From Solirubrobacter deserti (lineage in GTDB: Bacteria > Actinomycetota > Thermoleophilia > Solirubrobacterales > Solirubrobacteraceae), in the NCBI RefSeq assembly GCF_003344625.1, contig NZ_QPKJ02000002.1, forward strand, positions 806,001-870,000: a stretch of 64,000 nt of DNA, in the 5' to 3' direction. Below the pieces are notes generated by a model. It saw only the letters and a program-made list of their open reading frames with translations, ran no database searches and was not told where the DNA came from. A program made the position numbers and the translations under genes. Shown in pieces: positions 19,312 to 28,078 of the stretch (its first letter is position 1; the number at the start of each line of letters is the position of its first letter).

Positions 19312-20055
19312 TCATCGTTCGACGCGCAGGTAGTCCGTGACCAGGCTGGCCGCGCGGTGCTTGCGGTAGACGCCGTCGCCGCCCCGGCGCGAGTCCGACA
19401 CGGCGCCCGATGCGCCGGTGTTGCCCTCGATCGTCTCGATCGTGTTCGCGTCCACGCGGCGCACGAACAGGCCGACGTGGTCGAAGCTGAAGCGCACGAG
19501 ATCGCCGCGTTCCGGGTCGGGCGTCTGGTGCACGTCCGGGTCCAGTCCGAGCTGGCGGACGGACGCCCACACGCGGTCCACGCCCTGCGAGCCCGCGTTG
19601 CGGTAGCAGTAGGCGACGAAGTCCCCGCACCACGGCTCCGGCCCGGCGCCGCCGTTGGCGACGATGATCTTCGACACCATCGGGCCGGCGTTGTTGCCGC
19701 CGATCTCCATCACGCCGACGAGCCCTTCGGCGACCTTGTACGCGCGCTCGCGCAGGTTGCCGAAGTGGACGTCCCGGCGCGCCCGGGCGCGCTCACGCTG
19801 CTGAGCGTTGCGCACCTTCGGGTCGGCGACGATCTCCTGCACGCCGACGGTGATCAGGCCGCCCCGGACCTTCTCGACCGTGCCGTCCAGCGCGCCCAGG
19901 AACCAGGCCGCGTAGGCCGTCTGCTCGAGCGTGATCGGTCCGAGCTCACCGTCGACCTCGATCGGCGTGTCGCGGTGGGCGCGCAGGCGGGCGTTCAGGT
20001 GTTCCTGGTGGAGGCGGACCGCCTCGCCTGTGTCGCCGGTGCGCAGCTCGTGCAT
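19312..20055 (-). CDS. Peptidoglycan-binding plus CHAP amidase-like protein
   Basis: 247 aa, ATG at 20055. The N-terminal 60 residues look like a PG_binding_1 repeat (LRTGDTGEAVRLHQEHLNARL..VDGELGPITLEQ). The C-terminal half has a CHAP/NlpC-like signature: catalytic Cys in EPWCGDFVAYCYRNAG, then RGDLVRFSFDHVGLFV with the expected His, and TIEGNTG. Such proteins cleave peptidoglycan cross-bridges. No signal peptide is seen, so it could be exported by a non-classical route or act as an endolysin-like enzyme. Confidence 0.78.
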   Translation of the reverse strand: MHELRTGDTGEAVRLHQEHLNARLRAHRDTPIEVDGELGPITLEQTAYAAWFLGALDGTVEKVRGGLITVGVQEIVADPKVRNAQQRERARARRDVHFGNLRERAYKVAEGLVGVMEIGGNNAGPMVSKIIVANGGAGPEPWCGDFVAYCYRNAGSQGVDRVWASVRQLGLDPDVHQTPDPERGDLVRFSFDHVGLFVRRVDANTIETIEGNTGASGAVSDSRRGGDGVYRKHRAASLVTDYLRVER

Positions 20056-20164
20056 GGCGGCGATGGTGCGCCTGGCCGCCCGGACGGGTCAAGTCCAGGG
20101 TCAGCTATGCCTGACCGCTGCAGAGTCCCCGGGTTTCGGTGTGTTCGCGGCCTGACAATTCGCG

Positions 20165-20509
20165 TCAGTCGAGCGCGCGCGGGTCCGGCGGGCCGGACGG
20201 GGCTGGGCGGGTGGTGCGCATGTCGCGGTGCACCGTCATCTCCGACGGGCGCGCGAGCAGCTCGAACAGCGCCTGCTGGTAGGCCTTGAACGCGGTGGAG
20301 CGCTGGTGCGCGGCCCACGCCTCCTCGTCTGCCCATTCCTGCACGTGCAGGTACTCGTCGGGGTCGTCGAGCGTGGCGGCGAAACGGTAGGCGCGGCAGC
20401 CGGGTTCGGCCGCCACCGCGGCCTCGGTGGTGCGCATGAGGGCGCGTAGGTCGTCGCGGCGGCCGGCGATGCCGTGGATGCGGGTGATGGCGAGGACGGG
20501 CTCGGGCAC
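20165..20509 (-). CDS. Antibiotic biosynthesis monooxygenase (ABM)-fold protein
   Basis: 114 aa. The pattern VLAITRIHGIAGRRDDLRALM..AAEPGCRAYRF..DPDEYLHVQEWADEEAWAAHQRS..F is typical of ABM/YgiN-like dimeric ferredoxin-fold enzymes, which act as quinol or polyketide monooxygenases without a bound cofactor. The substrate is not predictable. It lies 12 bp downstream of the membrane protein of the sigma/anti-sigma pair and may be in that operon. Confidence 0.8.
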   Translation of the reverse strand: MPEPVLAITRIHGIAGRRDDLRALMRTTEAAVAAEPGCRAYRFAATLDDPDEYLHVQEWADEEAWAAHQRSTAFKAYQQALFELLARPSEMTVHRDMRTTRPAPSGPPDPRALD

Positions 20510-20521
20510 GCCGGAAGTCTC

Positions 20522-21157
20522 TCAATCCGGCCTGACATCCACGTCGTCGAAGGCGAGCTCGCCGTCGAAGATGAACAGGTACCCGCCGCCCGCGCCGGGT
20601 TCGGCGCGGCGTCGGTCGCCGTCGTGCTCGGCGACCACGACCCGCGTGCCCGGGCGCACGCGGCCGAAGACGATCGAGCGGCCCTGCGAGCGCAGGATGT
20701 CGATCGTGAGCTTCTGCTGGCTCAGATCGCCGCAGGACCCCGCGTAGTCGCCGACGTACGGCCGGAACGCGTTGCCCTCGATGCGTCCGAGCTGCGTGCC
20801 GCGCACGGCGCCCGCGATCGAGCATTCGAGCCCGTCCTTGCCGGTGTAGACGCCGACGCCCCAGGCCACGTTGCGCTCGCGGTCGAACTGCTGGGCGACC
20901 AGGGTCGGGCCGCCGTCGGGCTGATAGCGCGGGACCGCGGGCGACGGGTCGTTGAGCGGTTCGCCGACGCCGATCAGCCGCGCCGCACCCGCGACCGCTC
21001 CCGCCCCGAGCACGGCCGTGACTGCGAGCGCCGCGATGCCACGGCGCCGCCGGCGCCGGCGCGCGCGGACCGCCCGTTCCTCGCCGTGCAGGCGTACCGC
21101 GGCCGCGACGAGCTCCTCGCCGAGCTGCTCGTGCGCGCGCCGCGCCGGGTCGCTCAT
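20522..21157 (-). CDS. Putative membrane anti-sigma partner / secreted-domain protein
   Basis: 211 aa. A basic cytoplasmic N-terminus (residues 1-40, with a run of arginines) is followed by one membrane helix (about 41-62) and an extracytoplasmic domain of about 145 residues. It overlaps the stop of the ECF sigma gene by ATGA, the usual arrangement of an anti-sigma factor or sensor. No zinc HxxxCxxC motif is present, so the anti-sigma role is inferred from context only. Confidence 0.65.
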   Translation of the reverse strand: MSDPARRAHEQLGEELVAAAVRLHGEERAVRARRRRRRRGIAALAVTAVLGAGAVAGAARLIGVGEPLNDPSPAVPRYQPDGGPTLVAQQFDRERNVAWGVGVYTGKDGLECSIAGAVRGTQLGRIEGNAFRPYVGDYAGSCGDLSQQKLTIDILRSQGRSIVFGRVRPGTRVVVAEHDGDRRRAEPGAGGGYLFIFDGELAFDDVDVRPD

Positions 21158-21750
21158 GCCGCGTCCTTCACGAGCGCCGCCTCGCCGACCGCGCGCGCCA
21201 GCGCCCGCAGCCCGCGCGATACGCGTGCCCTGGCCGTGGGTTCGCTGACGCCGAGCGTCTCGGCCATCTCCAGGTAGGACTGGTCGTCGAGCACGCGCAG
21301 CTCGATCGCCTGACGCTGATCGCTGGGGAGGGCGGCGAACGCGCGCGAGAGCGGCAGGTCCAGCGCGCTCAGCCCGGCCAGCGACTCGATCCGCTCGAAC
21401 TCGGTGCTGCTGAGGGCCGGGACCGTGATCGCGAGCCGTTCCACCGCGGCGCGCTCGACCTTGCCCGAGCGCCAGAAGTGGGAGAGCTCCGAGCGCGCGA
21501 TCGCGAACAGCCAGCCCTGCTCCTGCTCGGCGTTGTGGCCGCGGAACTGGTCCTGGCGCTCGAGCGCTTTCGCGAACGTCTCCGACAGCAGGTCGAAGGC
21601 CGTGTCCGGGTCCAGGACCCGGCGCACGAGGTAGCTCAGCACCCGCTCGGAGTAGGCGGCGTAGAACGCGGCGAACTCCCGCGGGTCCTCGCGCGCGCGC
21701 ACCAGCAGGCTGGTCGACCGACCGGAGAGACGAAGACGATGGGGCCGCAC
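21154..21750 (-). CDS. ECF-family RNA polymerase sigma factor
   Basis: 198 aa from a GTG at 21750. Region 2 (FAAFYAAYSERVLSYLVRRVLDPDTAFDLLSETFAKAL) and region 4 (LPSDQRQAIELRVLDDQSYLEMAETLGVSEPTARARVSRGL) are complete. The next gene overlaps by four bases and encodes a single-pass membrane protein, giving a plausible sigma/anti-sigma unit. The start is uncertain by up to about 15 codons because the N-terminal residues are poorly conserved in appearance. Confidence 0.85.
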   Translation of the reverse strand: MRPHRLRLSGRSTSLLVRAREDPREFAAFYAAYSERVLSYLVRRVLDPDTAFDLLSETFAKALERQDQFRGHNAEQEQGWLFAIARSELSHFWRSGKVERAAVERLAITVPALSSTEFERIESLAGLSALDLPLSRAFAALPSDQRQAIELRVLDDQSYLEMAETLGVSEPTARARVSRGLRALARAVGEAALVKDAA

Positions 21751-21848
21751 CTTCGAGGCCGAGCCTACCCGGTCACAAAACCCTGAGCCACGGGCTCGTT
21801 ACGCCTCGCCGGAGCGCGCACCGGTCCATTCAACTGAAAGGACACACC

Positions 21849-22247
21849 ATGGACCGACGCGTTCGTCGCGGGCTCGTGCTCGCGCTCGTCTGCGCCCTGT
21901 TCGGAGCCGGAGCCGCGCCTGCCCGTGCGCAGGTGCTCACGGATCTGACCGACTGGAATCTGACCGAGTCCGTCAGCGCCTGGGGCGGCGGCACGCAGTT
22001 CCACATCAGCCAGTCCGGCGACGGCTGGGCCGCGTTCCGCTGGCTCGACAGCCCGGCCAAGACCACGGTCATCTCGGGCAACACCTGCATGGACCTCTAC
22101 TACCTCGGCGGCGGCTCGATCGCGGCCGGGAACACGTCCTACCTGAACCTGTTCTCCGGCAGCCCGGGCGCCTGCTTCGTCCTGCGCGGCCGGACCGCGA
22201 TCGGCTCGGGCGCGATGTACAACCACGACGGGAGGCTGAAGCGATGA
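21849..22247 (+). CDS. Small secreted protein of unknown function
   Basis: 132 aa, ATG at 21849 with a GAAAGGA ribosome site at 21836-21842. Signal peptide (RRGLVLALVCALFGAGAAPARA) followed by a mature domain of about 100 residues with two cysteines (NTCMDLYYLGG, GACFVLRG). No family recognised. The stop overlaps the ATG of the next secreted protein (ATGA), so the two are translationally coupled. Confidence 0.7.
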   Translation: MDRRVRRGLVLALVCALFGAGAAPARAQVLTDLTDWNLTESVSAWGGGTQFHISQSGDGWAAFRWLDSPAKTTVISGNTCMDLYYLGGGSIAAGNTSYLNLFSGSPGACFVLRGRTAIGSGAMYNHDGRLKR

Positions 22248-22774
22248 AGCGCTTCATCGGCGCGGCGCTGGTCGCCGCTCTCACCGCCGGCACCGTCGCC
22301 GCGGCCACCGGGCACGGCGCCGGCGCGAGCGGCGACGCCCTTACGCTCGCGAGCACGCTCGCGAGCGCCCCGGCCCGGATCGTCTCGGAGCCGGTGCCCG
22401 CCGAGCGGGCCCGTCTGGTCGCCGATGCGCACGCCGCGGCGGTCCCGCTCCCCGCGGGCGGGACGTTCAGCGGCATCCGCTGGGAGCAGGCCGGTGGCCA
22501 GTTCGGGCGCGCGGAGATCGCCGCGGTGCTCGAGTACAACGCCGTCTGCCAGTGGCTGCGTGCCCGGCGCGACGGACGCGAGGTCGGCGTCGCCGAGCGT
22601 GTGCTCGCCACGGTCCCGTCGTGGCCGGCCTGGCGCGGCACCGAGGAGGGCGGCGTACTGAAGGAGATCGTCGGCGGCGGTCCGCTGCTCGACGGCGTGC
22701 TGGCCGACTGCGACGCCGCGCGGGCGCGCGAGGTGGAGTACGCCTCGTCCCGCGGGCTGCCACCGACCCGGTAG
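22244..22774 (+). CDS. Secreted protein of unknown function
   Basis: 176 aa with a signal peptide (MKRFIGAALVAALTAGTVAAA). The mature part is helical with Trp-rich stretches (VCQWLRARRDGREVG, TVPSWPAWRGTEEGG) and two cysteines. No family recognised. Coupled to the preceding small secreted protein and ended by a hairpin terminator; the pair may function together at the cell surface. Confidence 0.7.
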   Translation: MKRFIGAALVAALTAGTVAAATGHGAGASGDALTLASTLASAPARIVSEPVPAERARLVADAHAAAVPLPAGGTFSGIRWEQAGGQFGRAEIAAVLEYNAVCQWLRARRDGREVGVAERVLATVPSWPAWRGTEEGGVLKEIVGGGPLLDGVLADCDAARAREVEYASSRGLPPTR

Positions 22775-22786
22775 CGCACGTGCAGG

Positions 22787-22815
22787 GCCCGCCGCTGCCC
22801 GGTGTGGCGGCGGGC
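22787..22815. terminator. Bidirectional hairpin terminator
   Basis: 9-bp perfect inverted repeat GCCCGCCGC (22787-22795) / GCGGCGGGC (22807-22815) with an 11-nt loop, lying between converging stops at 22774 and 22829. Confidence 0.65.
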
Positions 22816-22828
22816 TCTTGGTGCGGCG

Positions 22829-23341
22829 CTACGGCGTGTCCGAGGACAGCGTCACGAGCAGCACCTTGCGGTAGTTGCCCGAGGCCTTCTTCTCGATCTC
22901 CTGCCGGAGATTGACGGTGGCCTGCGCACGGGCGACCGCGGTGTTCCAGCGCGAGAGCTGCGGCTCGACCGGCGTGCTGAGCGGCGCGAACGGCGACTTG
23001 CCGACGCGCGCCTCGAGCGGCAGCGGCAGCAGCTTCCGGCCGGCGGCCAGGCGCCCCTTCTTCGACCCGCTGGCGACCTCACCGTCGGCGAGCGAGAGGC
23101 GCGCCGCGGCGTCCGACGTGGTCACCGCGACCCGGAAGGACGTCGAGTACGTCCGCGCCTTCGGGAACGTCGTGAAGCTGGCCGACTTCGGCTGCGTGAT
23201 GATCAGCTCGAGCACGCTCGGGACGTTGGCCTCGATCCCCGTGCTGCCGTCGGTCTGGGCCAGCGCCGGCGCGGGCGCGATGAGCGCGATGACCGCCGTG
23301 GCGGGGACAAGCGAACGCAGCGTCTTCACGACACCGAACAT
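22829..23341 (-). CDS. Secreted protein of unknown function
   Basis: 170 aa from the ATG at 23341, chosen because it begins a signal peptide (MFGVVKTLRSLVPATAVIALIAPAPALA); the frame stays open upstream to 23458 without signal character. The mature part is beta-rich (VLELIITQPKSASFTTFPKARTY) with no recognised family. Divergent by about 100 bp from the gene at 23440. Confidence 0.68.
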   Translation of the reverse strand: MFGVVKTLRSLVPATAVIALIAPAPALAQTDGSTGIEANVPSVLELIITQPKSASFTTFPKARTYSTSFRVAVTTSDAAARLSLADGEVASGSKKGRLAAGRKLLPLPLEARVGKSPFAPLSTPVEPQLSRWNTAVARAQATVNLRQEIEKKASGNYRKVLLVTLSSDTP

Positions 23342-23439
23342 AGCTCGTGATGGTGCGGCGCGACGCCGGAGGGCGATCCGGCCGTGCGAAGTCACCGCGC
23401 GAACCCGACCCAGAAACCGGTGCCAGTTAGGTTCGCGGT

Positions 23440-24867
23440 GTGGAACGCGTCCGTGCATCGGAGGTCGCCGCGGACCTCGAGCCGACCCGACGGCCTGCGG
23501 ACCCGCCGCCCGACACGCGGCGCGAGCAGCTGAGCCCGGAGGCGATGCTCGCGCTCCAGCAGAGCGCCGGCAACCAGGCCGCGGTTGCCCGCCTCCGCGC
23601 CGACCGCGCCCAGATCAGCCGCAACGGCAATCACCACAACAAGTGGGACCAGAAGCGGTCCGATCGCACCGGCCGCCCGCACAAGGCCAAGTGGCTGCGC
23701 GAGCAGGACGCGATCAAGGCGCGCGAGAAGAAGGAACGCAACGCCAAGGTCAGGGCCGTCCGGCGCTTCATGGAGCGCCAGGTCGCTCCGTGGGCCACCC
23801 AGGCGCGCATCGGCCAGCTGATCAACACCAACTTCGAGGAGATGAAGGCCGACGACAGCCTCAAGGGCGACGCCAAGACGCTCCAGCCGTCACAGCACCG
23901 GAGCGCGGACTCGACCGACCCCCAGATCGCGCCCGGCGACACCCAATTCCTCGCGCCCAACAAGAGCGGCGACACCGCCATCCACCGCGGCATCGTCGGC
24001 ATCGAGATGGTCGAAGGCGTCCCGCACGTCCGCGTCTACAGCGCCCTCTGGGCCGAGGCCCGGCCCGACAAGACGGGCAAGATCACCCACAAGGACGTCC
24101 ACCAGGACCCGGAGACCGGCGCCATCGCCATCCACACCGGCCGCGACCAGGGCGAGGACAAGGACGCCTCCAAGGCCGAGGCCGCCAGCAAGCACCCGAT
24201 CATGTGGCTGTCCGCCGAGCCGCTGCGCCAGCTCAAGTGGTTCTACAAGTACCCGATCGAGAAGTTCGCGCGCGGCGCCAAGCCCGTCGTCCGCTCCTTC
24301 CTGGTGCCCAACGAGCTCTGGCTCGAGATCTCCGGCGCCGCCGTCAGCGAGGACGAGGCGACCGAGAAGGGCAACGAGGACAAGCCGTTCAACGTCGACA
24401 CGGCCTACGGCTCCAACCAGTTCGGCGTCCGCGGGCCGTTGTTGGACAAGCTCCGGAGTCTTGCGGCCAAGAACAGCCTGGTCTCCTACGTCGGCGACAT
24501 GAGCCACTCCAAGCCCGAGTTCGGCGGCAACATCCAGCACGTCGACGCGCTCCACCAGCAGCTCGGCGCCCCGACGAACACGCCGCCGAAGCTCAAGCCG
24601 CTCCACAGCCAGCAGGGGTCCGCCGGCAACCCGATCTGGGCTACGGCGCCGATCTGGGTCGACCCCGACATGGGCAAGTTCGCGCGCACGGCGTCCCACG
24701 GGACGTTCGCCGACGCGCTGTCCATTCACTACGCGACGTGGGTGGGGAAGGACGCGCTGCTCCCGGATGCGTACTCGAAGGTGCCTAAGCCGCGGCGGCA
24801 GGACATGCTCCGGGAGTTCTTGACCAAGAACGGGCACGAGTTGCCGGAGGACTACGCGCTGCCTTAG
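23440..24867 (+). CDS. LQxSAGN-signature protein, candidate injection-system cargo
   Basis: 475 aa from a GTG at 23440. After a Pro/Arg-rich, disordered-looking leader it carries LSPEAMLALQQSAGNQAAVARL (split here: residues about 31-52), matching the LLxLQRxAGNxAVxxLL signature found at the N-terminus of DUF4157-type proteins and other putative cargo of extracellular contractile injection systems in actinobacteria. No signal peptide. The remaining 420 residues (e.g. HRGIVGIEMVEGVPHVRVYSALW, KFARGAKPVVRSFLVPNELWLEI) match no family I recognise; a toxin or effector role is inference. No tail-sheath, tube or baseplate gene lies in this window. Confidence 0.6.
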   Translation: MERVRASEVAADLEPTRRPADPPPDTRREQLSPEAMLALQQSAGNQAAVARLRADRAQISRNGNHHNKWDQKRSDRTGRPHKAKWLREQDAIKAREKKERNAKVRAVRRFMERQVAPWATQARIGQLINTNFEEMKADDSLKGDAKTLQPSQHRSADSTDPQIAPGDTQFLAPNKSGDTAIHRGIVGIEMVEGVPHVRVYSALWAEARPDKTGKITHKDVHQDPETGAIAIHTGRDQGEDKDASKAEAASKHPIMWLSAEPLRQLKWFYKYPIEKFARGAKPVVRSFLVPNELWLEISGAAVSEDEATEKGNEDKPFNVDTAYGSNQFGVRGPLLDKLRSLAAKNSLVSYVGDMSHSKPEFGGNIQHVDALHQQLGAPTNTPPKLKPLHSQQGSAGNPIWATAPIWVDPDMGKFARTASHGTFADALSIHYATWVGKDALLPDAYSKVPKPRRQDMLREFLTKNGHELPEDYALP

Positions 24868-25097
24868 GGCAGGCAGTCGATCGTTGGTCACGGTCCGGTC
24901 GCCCGCTTTAGTTCGACCTGCGACGTCTATTGACCACTTTGCGATGCCGAAGGGGTCCGGTCCGCGTGCTGACAGGCTGGATTGAGGCCAATCGCGAGGC
25001 CCCGCTGCACCGTGGGCACGCCTGGCGAGCGAGAGCGGGCGGTTGGTAGACCAGCCGGCATGTGAATGGAACGGCTGAACGCCGAGAGGAGCCACAC

Positions 25098-26108
25098 GTG
25101 GCCGCTTCGCTCTATCTCAACCAGACCCCGCCGAACCCGTGGTGGCTCTCACCGGCGCTGTCGGTCGTGAAGGTGGGCCTCACGAACCTGGACGGGGGCA
25201 CGCCGCTCCTGGACGTGGTCCCGAGTGCCACGGTCTCGCAGCACGCCCGCGGGGAGGCCGGCAACGACGGCACCACCGACGCCACCGATGTGCATGTGCA
25301 GCTGTGGGCGCACGTCTTCGCCACCGCGGCCAGCCCGAGCCTCTGGCTTGCGTCGCTGGGCGGCATCGCCGGGGTCTCGATCCCGGCGGGCACGGGGGCG
25401 ACGATCGAGGACGGGCAGGAGCAGCCGTTCGACGAGCCGTGGGACGCGGGCTCCGGGCTCACGACCGCGGAGCTCGGGCCGTTGCTGAACGACGACGGGC
25501 AGTTGCACTGCTGCATGTTCGGCAACGTCTACTCGCCCACCGACGGGCAGGTCGTGACCGACCCGACGACGCTGCAACCCGCGACCAATCGCCACCACGC
25601 GCAGCGCAACATGACGATCTCGCCGCTCAACACTCCCGCGGTCCTGAACTTCATGCTCTTCGCCGGCAACCCCGATCCCGAGCGCGAGCAGGACGCCCGG
25701 CTGGAGGTCGCCGAGATCACGCCGCGCAAGCTCCCGAACTGGCAGCTCGCCGAGCTCGACCGGCTCGGCCCGTGGATCCGCCGCACCCGCAGGACGCCGG
25801 ACGGCGGCCTGCCCGGGATCGAGTTCGTCATCGACGGCAAGCCGCAGCCCGTGCGCACCGCGCGCCGCCCGCTGCGGGACCTCGCGATCGCTGTCGACGA
25901 CGCCGGCGAGGGCCGCGCCGTCAAGCTCGAGCTCGGCGTCGAGGAGGCGCGCAGGCTCCACATCTGCGCCGAGCTCCCGGACCAGGAGTTCGTGCTGCGG
26001 ATGTTCGACGTCACCCAGTTCGCGGGCGACCGGCAGGTCGGCGGCGTGCGCGTGATGGCGCTGGCGGTGCCCGAGGAGCTGCTCAAGAAGCGAGTGAAGC
26101 GGGGATGA
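25098..26108 (+). CDS. Hypothetical protein
   Basis: 336 aa from a GTG at 25098 preceded by a GAGAGGAG ribosome site; an in-frame GTG at 25062 lacks such a site. The sequence begins MAASLYLNQTPPNPWWLSPALSVVKVG and looks beta-rich with Ig-like strands; it has no signal peptide. A short cysteine pair occurs in LHCCMFGNVYSP. No known family. It lies 230 bp after the LQxSAGN protein and is coupled (ATGA) to the secreted MopE-type protein, so a shared role is possible but unproven. Confidence 0.65.
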   Translation: MAASLYLNQTPPNPWWLSPALSVVKVGLTNLDGGTPLLDVVPSATVSQHARGEAGNDGTTDATDVHVQLWAHVFATAASPSLWLASLGGIAGVSIPAGTGATIEDGQEQPFDEPWDAGSGLTTAELGPLLNDDGQLHCCMFGNVYSPTDGQVVTDPTTLQPATNRHHAQRNMTISPLNTPAVLNFMLFAGNPDPEREQDARLEVAEITPRKLPNWQLAELDRLGPWIRRTRRTPDGGLPGIEFVIDGKPQPVRTARRPLRDLAIAVDDAGEGRAVKLELGVEEARRLHICAELPDQEFVLRMFDVTQFAGDRQVGGVRVMALAVPEELLKKRVKRG

Positions 26109-27751
26109 GCGTCCGCGGCGCGGCGCTGCTCGTGGCGGTCGCGCTGGCGTCGGTCGGCGCGCCGGGGTCCGCGCGGGCGGCGGTCGGGGCCGACAACCAC
26201 GGTGATGCCCCGGCGCTGACGCTCTCCGCTCCGGGGACCGTCGCCGACACCCTCGGCTACACGACGCAGGCGGCCGAGCCCGTGAGCGGGTCGACCGGGT
26301 GCGAGCTCCCCAGCACGTCGATGTCCAGGACCGCCTGGTGGCGGTTCACCGGCACCGGGGTGCCCGTCACGTTGTCCACGCGGGCGTCGACCTTCAACAC
26401 CGTGCTCGCCGTCTACGACGCCCCCGGCGCGCCGATCGCCGGCAACCGCGTCGCCTGCAACGACGACGAGTCGGTGTCCATCACGACCTCGGCGCTCACC
26501 TTCACCGCGGCGCGCGGCAAGCGCTACCTCGTCCAGGTCGGCTCGCGGGGGACGGCGCCGCGCGGCGCAATCGACCTGCGTGCGTCGGCCGCCAGGCCGC
26601 CCAACGACGACCGGATCGCGGCGCAACCGCTCTCGCCGGGAACGCCCGCGCTGGTCGACAACACCGGCGCGAGCCAGGAGACCGGCGAGACCACCACGTG
26701 CGCGACGGCGTCCTACGCGGCGACCATGTGGTTCACCTTCCGGGCCGGTGCGGTCGGCGACGCCGTCTTCTCGTCGACCGCCGCCTTCGGCGACACGGTC
26801 GTCACCGTGTACCGCGAGACCGACGGCGCCCACCTCGGCTGCAACGCCGGCACGACCGCGTCGCTGCCGCTCCGGCTCACGGCGGGCGACTACCTCGTGC
26901 AAGTAGGTACCAAGGGCTCTGACGTCGCCGGCCTCGGCACCGGCCCGATCGCGACCACGGCAAGCTTCACCGCCGATCCCGACGTCGACAACGACGGCGA
27001 CCCCGCCTCGACCGACTGCGACGACCGCAACGCGTCGATCCGCCACGGCATCGTCGACACCCCCGACGACGGTATCGACCAGAACTGCGACGGCGCCGAC
27101 ACCGTCATCCTCGACCGCGACGGCGACGGCGACCCCCGCTCCGGCGACTGCAACGACGCCAACCCGGCGATCCGCCGCGGTGCGGGCGACGCCCCCGACG
27201 ACGGCGTCGACCAGAACTGCGACGGCGCCGACGCCGTCAACCTCGACCGCGACGCCGACGGCGAGAGCCGGCCGGGCGACTGCAACGACGGCAACCCAGC
27301 GATCCGCCACGGAGCCCGCGACATCCCCGGCAACGCCGTCGACGAGGACTGCAGCGGCAGCCCCGCTCCCTACCCGCGCGTGGACTCGGCCGTCCGTATC
27401 TCCTGGCGCTTCAGCCCGTTCCGGATCGCGACGCTGACCATCGTCCGCGCCGTGCCCGGCAGCCGCGTGGAGATCCGCTGCCGCGGCGGCGGCTGCCCGT
27501 TCAAACGCGAGACCGTGACCGTCCGCAAGGCCGCCGCCGAGCGGTCCGTGTTGAGCCGCAAGCTCAAGCGCGCGCGCCTGCAGCGCAAAGCGGTCCTCGA
27601 GATCCGGATCACGCTGGACGGCCACGTCGGCTTCATGCGCCGTGCGACCGTGAGGACGATGACCAAGGATCCCAAGCTGGCGGAGTTCTGCCTCCCGCCG
27701 GGCGCCGCCAGGCCGGCACGATGTGACGTCGCTGGGCGGGCCGGCTCGTGA
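26105..27751 (+). CDS. Secreted protein with MopE-type metal-binding repeats
   Basis: 548 aa from the ATG at 26105, overlapping the previous stop by ATGA; a much longer open frame upstream is the shadow of the preceding gene. Signal peptide (VRGAALLVAVALASVGAPGSARA), two pre-peptidase-C-like beta domains with DNTGASQETGETTTCA, and then four repeats of the DxDxDGxxxxxDCDDxNxxIxxG..DGxDQNCDG type (residues about 295-415) that resemble the MopE putative calcium/metal-binding motif. A C-terminal beta domain (VRAVPGSRVEIRCRGGGCPF) resembles that of the secreted protein at 61959. Probably a surface protein; metal binding is predicted, not shown. Confidence 0.75.
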   Translation: MSVRGAALLVAVALASVGAPGSARAAVGADNHGDAPALTLSAPGTVADTLGYTTQAAEPVSGSTGCELPSTSMSRTAWWRFTGTGVPVTLSTRASTFNTVLAVYDAPGAPIAGNRVACNDDESVSITTSALTFTAARGKRYLVQVGSRGTAPRGAIDLRASAARPPNDDRIAAQPLSPGTPALVDNTGASQETGETTTCATASYAATMWFTFRAGAVGDAVFSSTAAFGDTVVTVYRETDGAHLGCNAGTTASLPLRLTAGDYLVQVGTKGSDVAGLGTGPIATTASFTADPDVDNDGDPASTDCDDRNASIRHGIVDTPDDGIDQNCDGADTVILDRDGDGDPRSGDCNDANPAIRRGAGDAPDDGVDQNCDGADAVNLDRDADGESRPGDCNDGNPAIRHGARDIPGNAVDEDCSGSPAPYPRVDSAVRISWRFSPFRIATLTIVRAVPGSRVEIRCRGGGCPFKRETVTVRKAAAERSVLSRKLKRARLQRKAVLEIRITLDGHVGFMRRATVRTMTKDPKLAEFCLPPGAARPARCDVAGRAGS

Positions 27752-27762
27752 TCGTCGATCTC

Positions 27763-27806
27763 GCCTCCGCGATGCAGTGGGAGCGAGTTGGACTCTCCCC
27801 GGAGGC
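27763..27806. terminator. Structured hairpin after the MopE-type gene
   Basis: Outer arms GCCTCCG (27763-27769) and CGGAGGC (27800-27806) enclose an inner stem (GGGA..GAGT / ACTC..TCCC, 27779-27799). It lies 12 bp past the stop at 27751 and is best read as that gene's terminator, although the outer 7-bp stem plus T-arm-like inner hairpin also recalls a tRNA acceptor/T-arm remnant. The rest of 27752-28078 shows no convincing gene. Confidence 0.45.
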
Positions 27807-28078
27807 ACGGTCGCCGGTTCTCAGGTCCTGCCCGCGGTGCTGCCGAAGCAGCGCGGCGGGCGAGCACTCACTGCAACTTCTGAAACGGACCGGCTCGTCG
27901 ATTCCGCTCATGGACGCAGCCGTCGTTCTACGGCTGGTTGCGCTATTGGCGATGCCGGCCGTCGGACACGAGACGTGAGACGCTGACGACGGCTGCTGCC
28001 GCGTCGGCCGGAACGCACTCCGTCCGATGTCGACCTACCACGCCTCGCGGATCCAGACTCGCGCTGGAGAATTCGGCG

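Noticed and set aside
22829..23458. Longer N-terminus for the secreted protein starting at 23458
   Set aside because: The additional 39 residues are Arg-rich and would bury the signal peptide; they also overlap the divergent gene.
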